A DNA stretch of 64,000 nucleotides from Chionoecetes opilio (GCA_016584305.1 JACEEZ010011885.1:1-64000); one strand, 5' to 3'; positions 1-12,550 are shown, numbered from the stretch's first letter. Translations and numbers: made by a program. The notes: generated by a model from the sequence alone, not told the origin.

Positions 1-354
1 AAAACCCCTCCCAAAAAAACGAAAAGCGCCACACACCACCCTGCAACTCCCAAAACCCACCCCCCTGACTCAAAAAACACTCACTGACCCTAAATAGGCT
101 TGAGAAAAGAAAAGATTAAGAGTTTAAAATGAAAACATTGGTGAAACCTTTTCTGCTGATTTTACCCATATTTTTCTTTGAATTGCGTCTGGTTCTCAAA
201 AACTGGCCGTGATAGAGTTAATTGAACATCGATTCGAGTTCAGCAGGGTCGATTTACTATATATAATCAGTTTACATTTGGGCCAGAACCATATCTTCGA
301 TTTTTTTTGTCGACCAGTTTTATCTATCTTTATTTGTGTGTGTACTGGCTGAGT
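1..354. other. AT-rich spacer, nothing recognised
   Basis: No open frame, RNA signature or repeat unit was recognised. The first 100 bases are unusually rich in short A and C homopolymers, resembling the poorly resolved stretches further along the window. Confidence 0.5.
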
Positions 355-2450
355 CATAAGGGGACTGGAAACCATAAAGCAAGTTTTATTAATATTTAAA
401 GTTAATTTGTTGCTCTAAATCCAATTTGAAACTTTATTTAATTCTTCATTCAATGTAATTGTAATTTTTTCAAGATTGTGGCCTTGAATGAAGATTGTGG
501 TATCATCAGCGAAAAGTATGAATTTAAGTTTATTACTGCTACGAATGATGTCATTATGTATATTAAGAAAAGTACAGGACAAGAATTGAACCCTGGGGTA
601 CTCCACATGTGATGTCATTATAAGGAGATGATGTATTTTTATATGATGTATTTTGCTTTCTATGACTTAAATAACTTTGAACCAGTTTGAGCTTTACCAC
701 GTATTCCTATAGAAAATTTTTGTGTAATAAGATTGTGTGAGAAATTGGTGTCAAATGCTTTTGTGAGGTCACAAAAAAACTGTTTTGTAGCATTTTATTG
801 TCCAGTGCATTGTAAATGTTCGGGACAGATATGGTGAGACTCCCTAATTCAGTGGAAAACTGGGGATGGAATCCATGTTGAGTTGGATTTAAAAATTGGA
901 GTTTTTTGAGAGGTAACCCATTAATCTCATTCCCATTACTTTTTCAAAAACTTTACTAAAGCTTGGCAATATTGAAATTGGGTCTATAATTTTGCAGTAA
1001 AGAATTGTCACCTTTCTTGAAAAAAGGGACAATTCGAGCAATTTTCATTCGATCTGGAAAGGTTTACCCTCTTGAAATGATTTATTTATAAGGAATACTG
1101 GGAAATGGTGAAATTATTCAGAGCATTCTTTTATTATTTTCATCATTTTTTTCATCATGGCCAGGAGATGTAACTTTCATATTTGCAATTACTGATTTGT
1201 TTTCCCAGCGGGTGTTGAGGTCTTAAATAAAAAGAAAAAAGGGAGTGGTTTTGGAAGTATATGTTAAAATGGCTCTTGTGTATCTGAAGTTATTAGCAAG
1301 TGTGCTACCTATACTGCTGAAATGATTATTAAATGCCCTTTAGCCACATTGATTATCAGTGATTGTACCCGCCATTGACAAGAAAAGAAGGTGATATATT
1401 ATTTTTATTTTTACCCAGTAGGTTGTTGATTATGTCTCATATTTTTTTAGGACCCCCAGCATGATCTGTAAATCTAGTTTTATAATAATTTTTCTTTTGC
1501 TGTTCTTATTGTTGCCGTCAATTTTTATAAAAGTTTTAAAAAATATTTTATATGTTAAAGGCCATTTGCATATAGCTTTGTAGTTTTTTCCCGTTGTTTG
1601 ATAAACTTTTAAATAGGTGGTGTAATGTATGGTTTGCCTTGATGCTTTTCTTTGATTTTGTTGTTTCAATGGAAAGTGCATTATTGTACAATTCTAAAAA
1701 CCTATTCATTAATTTATCAAAAAAATCATTAAATCACAATCCAATGCAAATTTGTATTCCAGTTAAATTTTGCTAAGTCATCTTTTAAATCATATATTTT
1801 TTTAATGTCTAGTTTTCTTTTGTGAAAGTCACTGTGTTGGAGTAAACTATCATTGACTACTGAAAAATAAAATATAAATAGGGAATGATCCCTAATTGAG
1901 TTAAATAAATTTTTCCCACTTGTTAAATAGTTATCAAAATTATTAGTCCAGATATGATCAATGATTTTGGCCGAATTTCTAGTTACACGTGTTGGTTTTT
2001 TGATTGTGGAAAAGAAGTAGTAACTATGGAACATATTTATCAAAAATTTGAGCATTTTTTTCATTATGATTTAAAAAAATTAATATTTAAAATCTCCCAT
2101 AATATAAATAGGTTTTCCTAGAGGTTGATAAAGTGGTAATGATATAGTTAATAGATGCAATAAAATCATCAATATTAGAATTAGGGGGTCTATATATCAT
2201 GCAATAATAAAATTGTGTGGTTGGGTAATTTCAAGGAATATGATTCAATGTGAGCAAATCGCAAAGAAACAACTCTAATAGTATTGGCCTGAAACATTTT
2301 GTGAAGATAGATGGCAATACCTCCATCTTTTGTATTGTTATTTTTGAAGTAATTATCATAACCTTCGATGGAAAAAGTTGACAGATGGCAAACCCCTGAG
2401 GCGAGTTTCACAAAAACCTAAGACATCAAATTTTATACTAGTTGCATAAA
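355..2450 (-). mobile_element. Degenerate non-LTR retrotransposon (endonuclease + reverse transcriptase)
   Basis: Reading the minus strand from high to low coordinates gives the usual LINE order. An endonuclease-exonuclease-phosphatase type endonuclease comes first (GGIAIYLH near 2290-2320, IDHIW near 1947-1964, and an altered SDH box reading RDH near 1890). A reverse transcriptase follows: a DLTKAFD-like motif A near 755, GVPQGSIL at 583-606, and FADDTTIF at about 495-518. The C-terminal SNKLTLNINKT reading continues to about 355, where similarity stops. Many frameshifts and stops separate the pieces, so it is dead. The protein style resembles CR1/L2/Jockey-group LINEs; the clade is inferred, not proven. 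No poly-A tail or target-site duplication was found, and bases 2451-2715 may be its upstream part. Confidence 0.8.
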
Positions 2451-2715
2451 TACATTGCTCAACACAACTTCTATATGAAGAGGTAAACTACTAATATTAA
2501 AAGCTAGTAACTTAAACCTGAAGGGGATTCATTTATCATTCTATTAAAGTCATCACAAAGAAAAATAATTACAGGTTGGTTTATACATGCTCAATTAACA
2601 GGAACGTTTTTGGCTGCATTACCATTGTCAGCATGTTCAAAGGGATTGTAACCTATAATCAATAATGTGTAAAGGAAATTGTGTTGTACATTATCTATAA
2701 AATATAAGCGAAAGT

Positions 2716-2721
2716 GTGTCT

Positions 2722-2757
<36 letters not shown>

Positions 2758-2787
2758 TGTTGTGTGGTGTGTGTGTGTGTGTGTGTG
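2716..2787. repeat. (GT)n microsatellite
   Basis: An interrupted GT dinucleotide run. A T-run (2898-2917) lies 110 bp downstream. Confidence 0.9.
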
Positions 2788-2970
2788 TCCGCTCCAGGTG
2801 CCGCCCCCTGTGGCGGAAATCCCCTCATATGGCACAGTTTGGAACCGGCTCGACCAGGGGAAGGTTTTTAGCCCATTTATGAGATGATCCGATCCCTTTT
2901 TTTTTTTTTTTTTTAGCAGCCTATTAGCGAGAATTGTAAAAAAAAAAGTGGGTTACGAGAATTGAGGAAA

Positions 2971-3215
2971 CCTTGATGTAGGGTGATGGGTAATGGGTGA
3001 GTGAATGGGTGGGGTGATGGGTAATGGGTGGGGGTGATGGGTGATGGGTGAGGGAATAGATGGGGGGTGATGGGTAATGGGTGAGTGAATGGGTGTGTGG
3101 TGATGGATAATGGGTGAGTGAATGGGTGGGGGGTGGTGGGTAATGGGTGAGTGAATGGGTGGGGGGTGATGGGTAATGGGTGAGTGAATGGGTTGGGGGT
3201 GATGTGAATAGGTTG
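2971..3215. repeat. 33-bp minisatellite
   Basis: About seven imperfect copies of a 33-bp G-rich unit built from GGGTGATGGGTAATGG and GTGAGTGAATGGGTG. Because 33 is a multiple of three, the minus strand reads as a spurious 11-residue proline/histidine repeat. Confidence 0.85.
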
Positions 3216-3279
3216 GCGTTAATACATACATTTCTACATCCATGATTTCAGGAAAGCTAGAAGGGGCTATCTGGAGAGT

Positions 3280-3314
3280 CTGTGTTTGGTGGGCCGAAGG
3301 CCCACCAAACACAG
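3280..3314. other. Perfect 16-bp inverted repeat (hairpin)
   Basis: CTGTGTTTGGTGGGCC and its exact reverse complement are separated by GAA. A second shorter copy of the core (TGGGCC-GAA-GGCCCA) follows at 3319-3333. Nothing around it identifies a function. Confidence 0.8.
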
Positions 3315-3603
3315 GTCGTGGGCCGAAGGCCCACCAATAGCCCTCCGCAGGAAAAAAGCCAAAAAGTCCGCCCGGAGGGCGGCTTTGCGGCTAGTCATTA
3401 AATAAAGTAAGGCGATCATTATTGTTCAAACTAGCAAAAGGAAAGGAATCTTGATCCACAAAATTATGGATTAAATAATCTAACTGAATTTAGGTTACTT
3501 ATCTTACTAACAAGGCTTTAGCGCCCCTTCCGTGGGCGTAAATTTGTTTTTCCTGTGGTATCCTGACCCTGGGACAGCATCGGGGAAGCCGTCGGTAGAG
3601 TCC

Positions 3604-3622
3604 CCGAGAGAGAGAGAGAGAG
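3604..3622. repeat. Short (GA)n tract
   Basis: Nine to ten GA repeats beginning a purine-rich stretch. Confidence 0.8.
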
Positions 3623-4224
3623 ATATCTGTGTGTGATGTGGAATGGCTGGGAGAAATGAAAGCAAAACTAAGAAAAACAAGGTAATGGAGAAAATGGAGA
3701 CAGAAAGACACCAGTTTTACAAGAACGGAGGGATATAATGGGAATGAAAGGGAGTTAATAGAATGACCGTAATGGAATGAGGGAGATAGAGAGATGGATA
3801 AAAGAAGGATACAATCACGAGTCAGTGGATGGATTGCTGGGGTTAGTGTGAAGGAGGGATGGAAGGAAGAATTCAGGAAGAGAGATGGAGAAGGAAGGGA
3901 AGGAAGGGAAGGAAGGATCGTTAAATGGATCTTAAGTCAGGTATTATCATCCATCAAATCAGTTGGAACAATGATGCTGGTGGTGACAGTGGTGATGGTG
4001 ATGGAGAATGTGCTGATTGACACTGTAATCGTATAGGTGATGGTGGTGGTGATGGGAGTAGAGGTGGTGGTGATGATAATAGTGATGCTAGTGATGCTGT
4101 GGTGGTGGTGATAGTGGTTGTGAGGCAGGTGGAAACATTGGAATCCCTGACGTAAATTTAATGAGGCCCTAAACGAGGTCCGTGTAAATATAGGTTGCCC
4201 CCTGATGGTGACCTTTGTGTGTCT

Positions 4225-4226
<2 letters not shown>
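3623..4226. other. Purine-rich and GTGATG-rich spacer
   Basis: GA/GGAA-rich sequence to about 3920, then loosely repeated GTGGTGATGG-type triplets at 3970-4130. Open frames here are by-products of low complexity; no gene was recognised. Confidence 0.5.

Positions 4227-4313
<87 letters not shown>
4227..4313. repeat. (TC)n microsatellite
   Basis: About 43 uninterrupted TC units, followed by a T-run at 4370-4386. Confidence 0.95.
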
Positions 4314-4319
<6 letters not shown>

Positions 4320-5139
4320 AAGTACACGAACAAAAAAAGTTGCTGTCGCTTACAATATTGTTTACCGATTTTTTTTTTTTTTTTTATTCTTTGCACTTAC
4401 TTAAGTTTTCTTCTTTCCTTTTTTCAGTTAAAACTTTTCCATTCCTCACTGCTGCTAAACGTTATCGCGTGCATGTGTCAGTAGCCCGTCAGGAGATAAG
4501 CAGTGTCTATGTATCCTTCGGTTCTTTACTGAAAAAAACAATATACGTCAACATTATTTGCTTCATATATCGTTTAGCTTAACTCAACTCATTTGTCTTA
4601 TTCCTTCTCTTCCTAAGTTCACTGTCTCTTTCCAGCCCTCGTGTCAGACGCACATAAAGAGCAAAGAAAGGAGACGTTCAAAGATTCAGTATTAACCACT
4701 TTACGCCCAGATCTTTCCTTTGCTATAAAAAATTGTCTGTTGTCGATCCATAACACTACAAAAAGTAACTGAATATACCAAATTAGTTAGTCGATAAAGG
4801 TACTGAACAGGACATATCTTTAAAATCTTGCTTATATTCACTAAAATCGTCTTCTGTTATACCCAACAATGGAAATTACGTTCTGGGTGTCAAGGGGTTA
4901 ATAGCGATAAAGAAAGACATGCCTCGGTCACAGCGCATAAAAGTTATCGTAAGTCTGGTGATGAGAAATTTGAAAGAAGTGAAAAAAAATGAGAAACAAA
5001 ACACACGAAGTAATAGGTGTAAGAAATATCAATAATGACGAAAGGTAGACAGACACAAATAAAGACAGTCAGGCAAACATAAATGGACAGAAAGATAACA
5101 AAAAATAATATAGACACAGTCAAATAAACAGACAGTCAG
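4314..5139. other. Unique AT-rich spacer
   Basis: I see no coding signature, repeat unit or RNA gene in this stretch. Confidence 0.5.
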
Positions 5140-5252
5140 AGGAAATGGTAGGGAAACAGAGAGAGGAAGGGAAGGAGGGAATGAGATGGAGGGAAGGAGG
5201 GAATGAGATGGAGGGAGGGAGGGAGAGAGGGAGGGAGGGAGGGAGGGAGGGA
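5140..5252. repeat. (GGGA)n-type microsatellite
   Basis: Irregular GGGA/GGGAAT/GAGG repeats, purest at 5195-5250. Confidence 0.8.
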
Positions 5253-5979
5253 ATTAGATGGAAGGAGCATTACTCAAGCAACACCCATTATGCCAGGTGA
5301 TTAGAGGTCATTAAGGGAGCGCCAGGTCACGTGAGAAATAGAGGCTGTGATTGTGAAGGATATCAGGGAGAGGCAAGGGAAGGGGAAGGGAAGGGGAAGG
5401 AGGGACAAAAGTAGATGTAAAGGATAGGGGGATAAGAAGAGATGACGCAAAGGCAAGAGCAGAAGTAGAGAGCAAAAAATAAGGAATGAAAAAAAAAACT
5501 GAAAAGAAAAGACGGAAGTGAGGGATAAAAAAGGGGTGAGGAAAGATGATTGGAACTTACGCGATAAAATAAAGAGATGGAAGGAATAGGAGAGAGGAAG
5601 TGACACTTGATTGATTGATTTAATGCCTAAAAAGGTGAATGTGCCAGACATCAGAGGTCATATGGTACAGAGGAAGTGACAAAGAGAAGCTTAGACAAAT
5701 CAATGTGACAGAGGGAGAAACTAGAGAGAAGAGAGAGAGAAAGGGATGGGAGAAGGAAGAGATATTTTGCACGGGAAAAATCAAGGGAGAATTGAAAAAT
5801 GGGTTAATAATTAGAGGGAGAAAAGGAAGAGGGAAGGAGGGAAACGATGAAGGTAGAAAAAGTGGAGGTTGTGATGGAGGTAGTAGTGGATAGAGAAAGA
5901 TGAAGCGTGAACTTGCCTTTCTGTCCTTCATTCTTTACTTCATTATGTGCATATATTACCATTGACACGCACATATACC

Positions 5980-5980
<1 letters not shown>
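5253..5980. other. Purine-rich spacer left of the large tandem array
   Basis: GGGAAGG and GAGAGA-rich sequence without a recognisable gene. The next feature is the (TC)n tract that bounds the first unit of the 31-kb array. Confidence 0.5.
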
Positions 5981-6028
<48 letters not shown>

Positions 6029-6034
6029 CTCTCG

Positions 6035-6099
<65 letters not shown>
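5981..6099. repeat. (TC)n tract, left border of unit A
   Basis: Interrupted TC repeats. The sequence after it (about 6100-6307) is homologous to the flanks at 14923-15135, 20777-20984 and 28573-28786. Confidence 0.9.
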
Positions 6100-6101
<2 letters not shown>

Positions 6102-6307
6102 GTGTTTTCATTTCCCTCATTTCATTAAAATCCCCTTTCTTACTAAAATCTGCACTTCTTCCTTCTAAATTTTCCTTTCCCTACCCTTTCCTTTTTCCCT
6201 ATCCTTCCTTATATCCTTTTCTTAATTTTTTCATCTTCCTTTCCCCAAATCCTTTTCCCCTTTCCCTCCTCTCCGGCATAATAAAAATTTTTAGTTTAAA
6301 AAATTGA

Positions 6308-8086
6308 AAGGTAAAAACATTTCCCTGAAGGGGGCAAAAGGAGGTGTTTTAAACTTTTCCCTAAATTTTGCAAAAGGGGTTTTTAAAAACATTTCTCCTG
6401 AAGGGGGAAAAAGGGAGGTGCTTAAACTTTTATCCTGAAGGTGCTAAAGGGGGGGGTTTTAAACATTTCTCCTGAACGTGCTAAAGGAGGTGCTTAAACT
6501 TTTTCCCCTGAAGGTGCTAAAAAAGGGCTTAAACTTTTTCTCCTGAAGGTGCTAAAGGAGGGTTTTAAACTTTTTTCCTGAAGGTGCAAAGGGGGGGGGG
6601 GAAGGATGTTTAAAACCATTTCCCCTAAAGGTGCAAAAGGGGGTTTCTTAAACATTTATCCTAAGGTGCTAAAGGAGGGGGTTTAAACATTTACCTAAAG
6701 GTGCTAAAGGAGATGTTTTTAAACATTTCTCCGAAGGTGCTAAAGGAGGTGTTTAAAACTTTTTCCTTCTAAAGGGCTAAAGGGGGTGCAAAAACTTTTT
6801 CCCCTTTAAGGTGCTAAGGAAAGGGCTAAAACTTTCCCCTGAAGGTTCAAAGGAGGGGTTTTAAAAACATTTCCCCCTGACGGTGCTAAAGGGGGTGCAA
6901 AAACCTTTTCTCCTGAAGGTGCTAAAGGGGGCAAAAAACTTTTCTCCGGGGGGGTTTGCTAAAGGAGGTCAAAACATTTCTCCTGAAGGTGCTAAAGGGG
7001 TTTTTAAACATTCTCCAAAAGGTGCTAAAGGGGTGCTTAAACATTTCTCCTGAAGGTGCTAAAGGAGGTGTTTTAAAAAAATTCCCCCTGAAGGTGTTTA
7101 AAGGAGGTGCTTAAACATTTCCTAAAAGGTGCTAAAGGAGGGTTTAAAACATTTCTCCTAAAGGTGCAAAAGGGAGGTGCTTTAAATTTTCCCCTTTCCA
7201 AGGTGCTAAAGGAGGGGTTTAAAACTTTTCTCCTAAAGGGTGCAAAAGGGGGTGTTTAAAAAATTTTCTCCTAAAGGTGCAAGGGGTGTTTAAAAACTTT
7301 CCCTTCCCTAAAATTTGCAAAGGGGGGTGTTTAAAACCAACCTCCTGAAGGTGTTTAAAGGGGGGGCTTAAACATTTCTCCTAAAAGGGCCCTAAAGGAG
7401 GTGTTTAAAACCCCTTTTCCCCTGAAATTTGCAAAAGGGGTGTTTAAACATACCTCCTGAAGGTGCAAAAAAGGGGGGTGCTAAAACTTTTTCTCCTGAA
7501 GGTGCCAAAGGAGGTGCTTAAACTTTCTCCTGACGGTGCTAAAGGGGGTTTCCCTAAAACATTTCTCCTGAAGGTGCCAAAGGGGGGTGTTTAAACATTT
7601 CTCCTGAAGGTCCTAAAGGAGGGGGTTTAAAACCATTTTCTCCTAAAGGGTGCTAAAGGAGGTGTTTAAAAACTTCCCCCTAAAGGTGCAAAAGGAGGGG
7701 GTTTTAAAAAATTTTCTCCTGAAGGTGCTAAAGGAGGTGCTTAAACATTTCTCCTAAAGGTCCCAAAAGGGAGGTGCTTAAACATTTCTCCTGAAGGTGA
7801 AAAAAGGGAAAGGTGCTTAAACATTCCCCTTAAAGGGTGTTTAAAGGAGGTGCTTAAACATTTCCCTGAAGGTCCCAAAAGGGGAGGTGTTTAAAACATT
7901 CCCCCCTGAAATTGCTAAAAAGGTCTTAAACAACCCCCTAAAGGGGTGCTAAAGGAGGGGTTTAAAACCCCTTTCTCCTGAAGGGGGTAAAGGGGGTTTG
8001 TTTAAAACATTTCTCCTAAAGGTGCAAAAGGAGGTGTTTTAAAACATTTCCCCTGAAGTGGCAAAAGGGAGGGGGCAAAGGGGACT
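6308..8086. repeat. 35-bp satellite array, unit A (disordered copy)
   Basis: Recognisable monomers of the same 35-bp satellite that is clean in units B-D, containing CTCCTGAAGGTGCTAAAG and GAGGTGCTTAAACATTT. Almost every monomer here carries homopolymer expansions or small indels, so monomer length drifts. This texture is unlike the other three arrays and is probably poor consensus. Confidence 0.85.
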
Positions 8087-9014
8087 GACGACTTTTTTAT
8101 CCCCCCCTATTTGATTCTACGTTTTCTTCCTTCCTTTTCCAAAAAATTTTAAAACCCCTTCTCACTTTATTCTCCTTTTTCCCCCTTTTATTTCCTCTTT
8201 TTTGGGGATGAATTTTTTGCAGATTTAAAGGGTAAAGGAAAAGGGAAAACTTGGGCCGTGGGAGGGGAAAAAAAAGTTTGAAAAGACACCAAAAAAATAT
8301 CTGAAATGGTTAGTTCTCTAAAAGGGAAAAATTTTTTTTTGGAAAAAAAAGATGAAAAAATTTTATGAAAAAAAATGGGGTAAAAAATTGCCCCCTTTCA
8401 TAAAACCCAAAAAAATGGATATGGAAAATATTAGTGTGAGTACTAAGGGTTTTTTTGATGTACCCCTGAAACTATGAAATATGCGCTTTTGAAAACAAAA
8501 CCCTTTTAAAAAAAATAAAAATCCTGAAACGCCCCGGAAATGTCACAACGGTTATTTAAAAAAAAGGTCAAAAAAATGGGAAAACACACACCCCCCACAC
8601 ACCCCACACACAGACACAGAAAAAGACCGACACAGACCCATCCCACACACACCACCACACACACGATTAACACATAAAAGGTATACAAATTTTGGGAAAA
8701 AAAGCTACATAAATACAGAAAAAAGGCCATTCCCCCTTTCTACATAGAAACTGTTTGAAAGACTAGGGGGAAATGCTTGGAATTTTAGGGGCAGACTATG
8801 AAACGCTGGAACCCCTTTATTGGGCAAAATGAAAAAAAAAACAAAAAAAATAAAAAAGGAAAAAGGGTCAGGCCTTTACCCGAAATCTTACATAAAAAAA
8901 GACATATTAAAAATCTAATAAAAAAGAACAAACAGCAAGGGGGGGAAAAAAAAAAAGATTCCCAAATTTCCCAACAAATCATTTTGAAGAAAAACTAAAA
9001 AAAACTTAAATTGT
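8087..9014. other. Unit A counterpart of the small-frame / CA-tract / LINE-fragment block
   Basis: Aligns by eye with 17863-18744 and its equivalents in C and D. It includes the remains of the 78-codon frame (about 8230-8490), a CA-rich tract with C-runs (about 8582-8665), and the LINE-like fragment (about 8795-9000). Homopolymer indels disrupt every frame. Confidence 0.7.
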
Positions 9015-9921
9015 TTTTCGACAGCGCCGAAATTTTGCTGTCGCTTACCATAAGACCTGGGGGAACCCCGTTTTCCCCCAAAAAATGTATAATATCCCAA
9101 AAATTTCGGATGGGGCTGAAAATTTTCATGCAAGTAGTGCTGTCAAAATCAAAGGGGGGCGTCGGAAATGTTGTTTGCCCTAAAAAAAAAGCCCTTTTAA
9201 AGAGTTATTAGGTAAACTACTCCTAAATATTGCGGATTGACGACATTCGAAATCCAAGTATGCTGTCAAAAACATTGGGTTCCCATATAAAAAAGAATTG
9301 CATAGAACAAGCCCTTAAGAGTAATTCACGTAATGGGTTTAATTTTGGGTTTTAAAAGTGGCTCGCTGTCCCCGTTCCCGCCCCAAAAACCCGAGGCCAA
9401 AAACAAAGGGGGCCCGAGGGTGGGCTCTATACTTGATAAAATCTTATCAGAGGTTTTTGATTAAAAAATTTTTGATAAAAATTTATCAAATTTCAGAGTT
9501 CCCCGCCTTTTTGGCCCCTTTGCTTTTGGCTCAGTTTCTTGCGGCTGGGAAAAAGACAGCGGGGTCACGTTCCCGCCAATTAACTCATTTCTTTAATTAC
9601 TCATTAAAGGGCTTTTTTTTTTAGGGAATAAGTTTGTTAACAGACCCCCGTTGATTTTGGGCAGCACTAATTGCATTCGAATTTCAGCTCATTCCGGAAA
9701 ATAAATTTGGAGTAGTTTAGCTTATTTTCTCCTTAAGGGCTTTTTTTACGCAAAAAAAGGTTTTTTTTGCGACGACCCCCCATTGATTTTGACAGCACTA
9801 TTTGCATGTCACTTTTTAGCTAATCCGATAATATTTAGGAAAATAGTTTTTACACTTTTAGGGGGAAAATTTGGGTTTCCCCGGTTTTATGGTAAGCGAC
9901 AGCGAGCGAACTCGCGTCAAA
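9015..9921. mobile_element. Foldback element, unit A copy
   Basis: Counterpart of the clean foldback at 18745-19710: terminal ACAGCG-type palindromes, inverted arms, and a central palindrome with an AAAGGGGGCC core. The arms are distorted by small indels. Confidence 0.7.
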
Positions 9922-10559
9922 AATCGTTTTGAGGATTTTTGGGGGCATTAAAAGCAGGCAAATATTTTTCCTCGATGATCAAGCACCCCCGGAAAAAACG
10001 AAATTTTAAAACTGTCGCTTTAAAGGACAGACAAAAGTCAAACAAATTTTCCCTTTTTTTTTGATGAGAGGTCCCTCCCGTGGGAACTGTGGTAAGTAAT
10101 GCTGCTGAAAAACCCCGTAAACTGGAAAATAGAACATCACTTGGTAAAAACCCTCAATTTTTTTTTTTCTAAACCGCGTCAATTCACTTTTGCAATGCTC
10201 TAACCCCCTCACTATGCTATTAATATAAAAACTTAGGGTTTTCCCTTTTCCCCCATTTTTTTTCTTCCCTTTTCCCCCTAGAATTTGCCCTTTTTTCGGG
10301 GTCTCCCGTGCAATTTGGTTTTGTGGTTTTATATGAGCCCGTAAAATCTTCGTTTGGAAAAAGATAAGTTTTATGTTTACATTTTTTTCCTTTTTTATTC
10401 CCCCTTTGGGATTTCCTCGTTGCGGGGGAAAGGGGGGGGTGTATGAAAGGAGGGAAAGGGTTGAGCCCCGGTTTCAGAAAAGAATTTTTTAGGGGAGGTT
10501 CGCGTATAGAAAACATCCAAAAGGGAAATTTTGTTGGTGCAAATATTATCGCATCAATG
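9922..10559. other. Unit A spacer with candidate exon
   Basis: Homologous to 19711-20302, 24374-24978 and 31771-32370. A consensus-like donor GTAAGT follows CTGTG near 10090. Frames are disturbed by indels up to about 10560, where sequence quality abruptly matches the other copies. Confidence 0.5.
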
Positions 10560-11630
10560 CACTCCTGCGGGAAGGTATGAGGGGGATTCCTGCCAGCCAT
10601 CTTACACGACGAGCCCAACAGTTACCACGAAGGTGTAGTGTCCAAAAATATCCACAAAGGCTGCCACAAGGCCTCGCCCTTCCTGGATCGCCTCCTCTTC
10701 CCACACAGGATGATATTATAAGCCGTCGGGCTCTTCCTCCTCCTCCACCTGAGGAGAATTCCCGCCGTCGGTGCCAGTCTCACCCTCAAGGGAATCATCC
10801 TTGAGGGTGAGACTGTATGTAGAGGTGTATGTGATTGTCCTCAAGGGAATCACGTACATAGTGGTAAAATACTCACCCTCGGAATCACATTCATCCCCGA
10901 GGGCGGGGCAGTGTTCGTTCCTAAGATCCAGCACTTCAGTAAAGCATAATACCCGTCCCCGATATCAAAATCCTTCACAGCAGCACTATACGTGTCCCCG
11001 ATATCCTGCTGCTCATCATCGGGAAGGGATTCTTAGCAGATACGTGTTTCCTCTTCCTTGAAGTCACCGCCGGAAGAGTTTCCATCACCTTGCTGCGGCT
11101 GCCCAGGGGCGCCGCGTCATAGCCGGTGTCGTGCCTTTGACCCTCGTGAGTCAGGCTGTCCGGCTGTTTCTCGCCCTCCTGCTGGCGGGGAGGGCCACCC
11201 TGCAGGTGTTGGTCGCCGCCATCACCAATCCGCTTGCCGTTGCAGAACAGTGCCGTGAAGGCCTGTTCCTGTCCTGCAGTGCCTGCAGCCTTCCTCCCCC
11301 GAGGCTGAAGAAGAGGACCGCTCCATCCATCATTGAGGTAGCCTTTTGCCTCCAGAGAAGGTCGCCGAGGGTCATTTCCGTGGTCATGACGGGGGTCCCA
11401 CCAGCCAGGCAGCTCACCCTAACGGGGATGTCCCCGTCCTTTCCCCTCAAGGGCCCAACCTTCACCACGGCCACTTGGGCGGAGGTGTGCCGCATCGTGC
11501 CGTCGGGGCAAGCACCACACCAGGCCGCGTGGGGTAAGGTGAAAGAGGAGATCACCCGCCTCCCGCGCCCCCAGCACCCGCACCCGCGCCTCCTGTAGGA
11601 CAGAGCCTGATGGGCGTGTTCAGGGCTCAC
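10560..11630 (-). other. GC-rich island with unrecognised open frame, unit A
   Basis: A GC-rich block unlike its AT-rich surroundings. The minus strand stays open from about 11630 to 11151 (159 codons, beginning at GTG with an in-frame TGA just upstream, so no ATG start is evident). In the same phase, a frame at 10934-10716 ends in an acidic EVEEEEEPDGL-like tail. Protein-like text in between includes WCGACPDGT and VGPLRGKDGDIPVRV. I do not recognise the family. Strong open frames also exist on the plus strand, so the coding strand is uncertain. The same block recurs in units C and D. A fragment of a multi-exon gene or of a retroelement are both possible. Confidence 0.45.
10779..10811. other. 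Hairpin in GC-rich island, unit A
   Basis: CTCACCCTCAAGG pairs with CCTTGAGGGTGAG around AATCA (one mismatched pair next to the loop). The unit C copy at 25210-25242 is a perfect 14-bp stem. Confidence 0.75.
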
Positions 11631-11676
11631 AGTGTTAGGGGATCACAGGTGCAGGACAGGTGTGTAGCAAGAATAG

Positions 11677-11684
11677 TATATAAA
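11677..11684. promoter_or_regulatory. TATA-like motif, unit A
   Basis: TATATAAA lies about 50 bp from the end of the open frame on the minus strand, and the element is nearly readable on either strand. It is conserved near 26107 (C) and 33501 (D). Function is unproven. Confidence 0.25.
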
Positions 11685-12171
11685 GTCCTTGGTGTGGAGT
11701 GTGCTGTGTCTGGCAAGGCAAAGGACACAACACTACCGGCTGAAACACACCTGAGGCCTCTCATATTGTACTCATATTGTACATACCAAAACTCTCATAA
11801 TGTAGCTTTGATAGTTTGTGATCTGGCAAAAAAAAAAATTCTCTCTCTCTCTCTCTCTGTAACCGCACTAAAATAATCTGCAAACATGAAGGTAAATCTA
11901 ATTACCCAGCAATTACAACCACTAATAATAAAACAAAAAACGGGTAAGATATGAAAGGAATGCAAACATGTCACACCCTTTGATGCTGCGCCAAATAAAA
12001 GAAAAACTGAAAAAATATATGAAATGTTGAAAAAAAGCTTAGGATGAGGAGGGAAGGGTTTAAATTTTCACTATTTCTCATTTTCTATCTATCTGCTTGT
12101 TTGCCTATGTCTCTATCTACGTGTTTGTGTGTTTGTCTAATTAGTCGGCGCTTACACAGACAGACAGACAC

Positions 12172-12174
12172 ACA

Positions 12175-12253
<79 letters not shown>

Positions 12254-12258
12254 ACAAA
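12172..12258. repeat. (CA)n microsatellite, unit A
   Basis: A near-pure CA run of about 40 units. The corresponding tract is far shorter in C (about 26626-26672) and interrupted in D (about 33990-34080). Confidence 0.95.
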
Positions 12259-12482
12259 CGATAAAAAAGGAAAACAATTGGTAAAGCTTAAAAAATATCC
12301 AGACAAACCACAGAAAATATGTATAAATGAAGCACAGAGAAGAAAAGAAAGTAATGGGAGCATAGAGTTAACAATAGATGATTAAAAGGTTGTTGATGGA
12401 AAAGATTTTACCCCAATGGGAGGAAATAAACGTGAATCAAACCTAACACAGGAAACATTCAACTTTATGACACAATCCACAT

Positions 12483-12484
<2 letters not shown>

Positions 12485-12550
<66 letters not shown>
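12485..12550. repeat. (TC)n tract left of inserted LINE, unit A
   Basis: A pure TC run ending directly at the T-run that is the LINE poly-A tail. Together with 14025-14124 it was one tract before the insertion, judging from unit D. Confidence 0.9.

Noticed and set aside
2953..3312. 119-codon Pro/His-rich frame
   Set aside because: A 33-bp minisatellite read in frame.
11131..11598. Plus-strand 155-codon frame in the GC-rich island
   Set aside because: It overlaps the minus frame, starts at GTG and shows no recognisable domain; I kept only the island as one uncertain feature.
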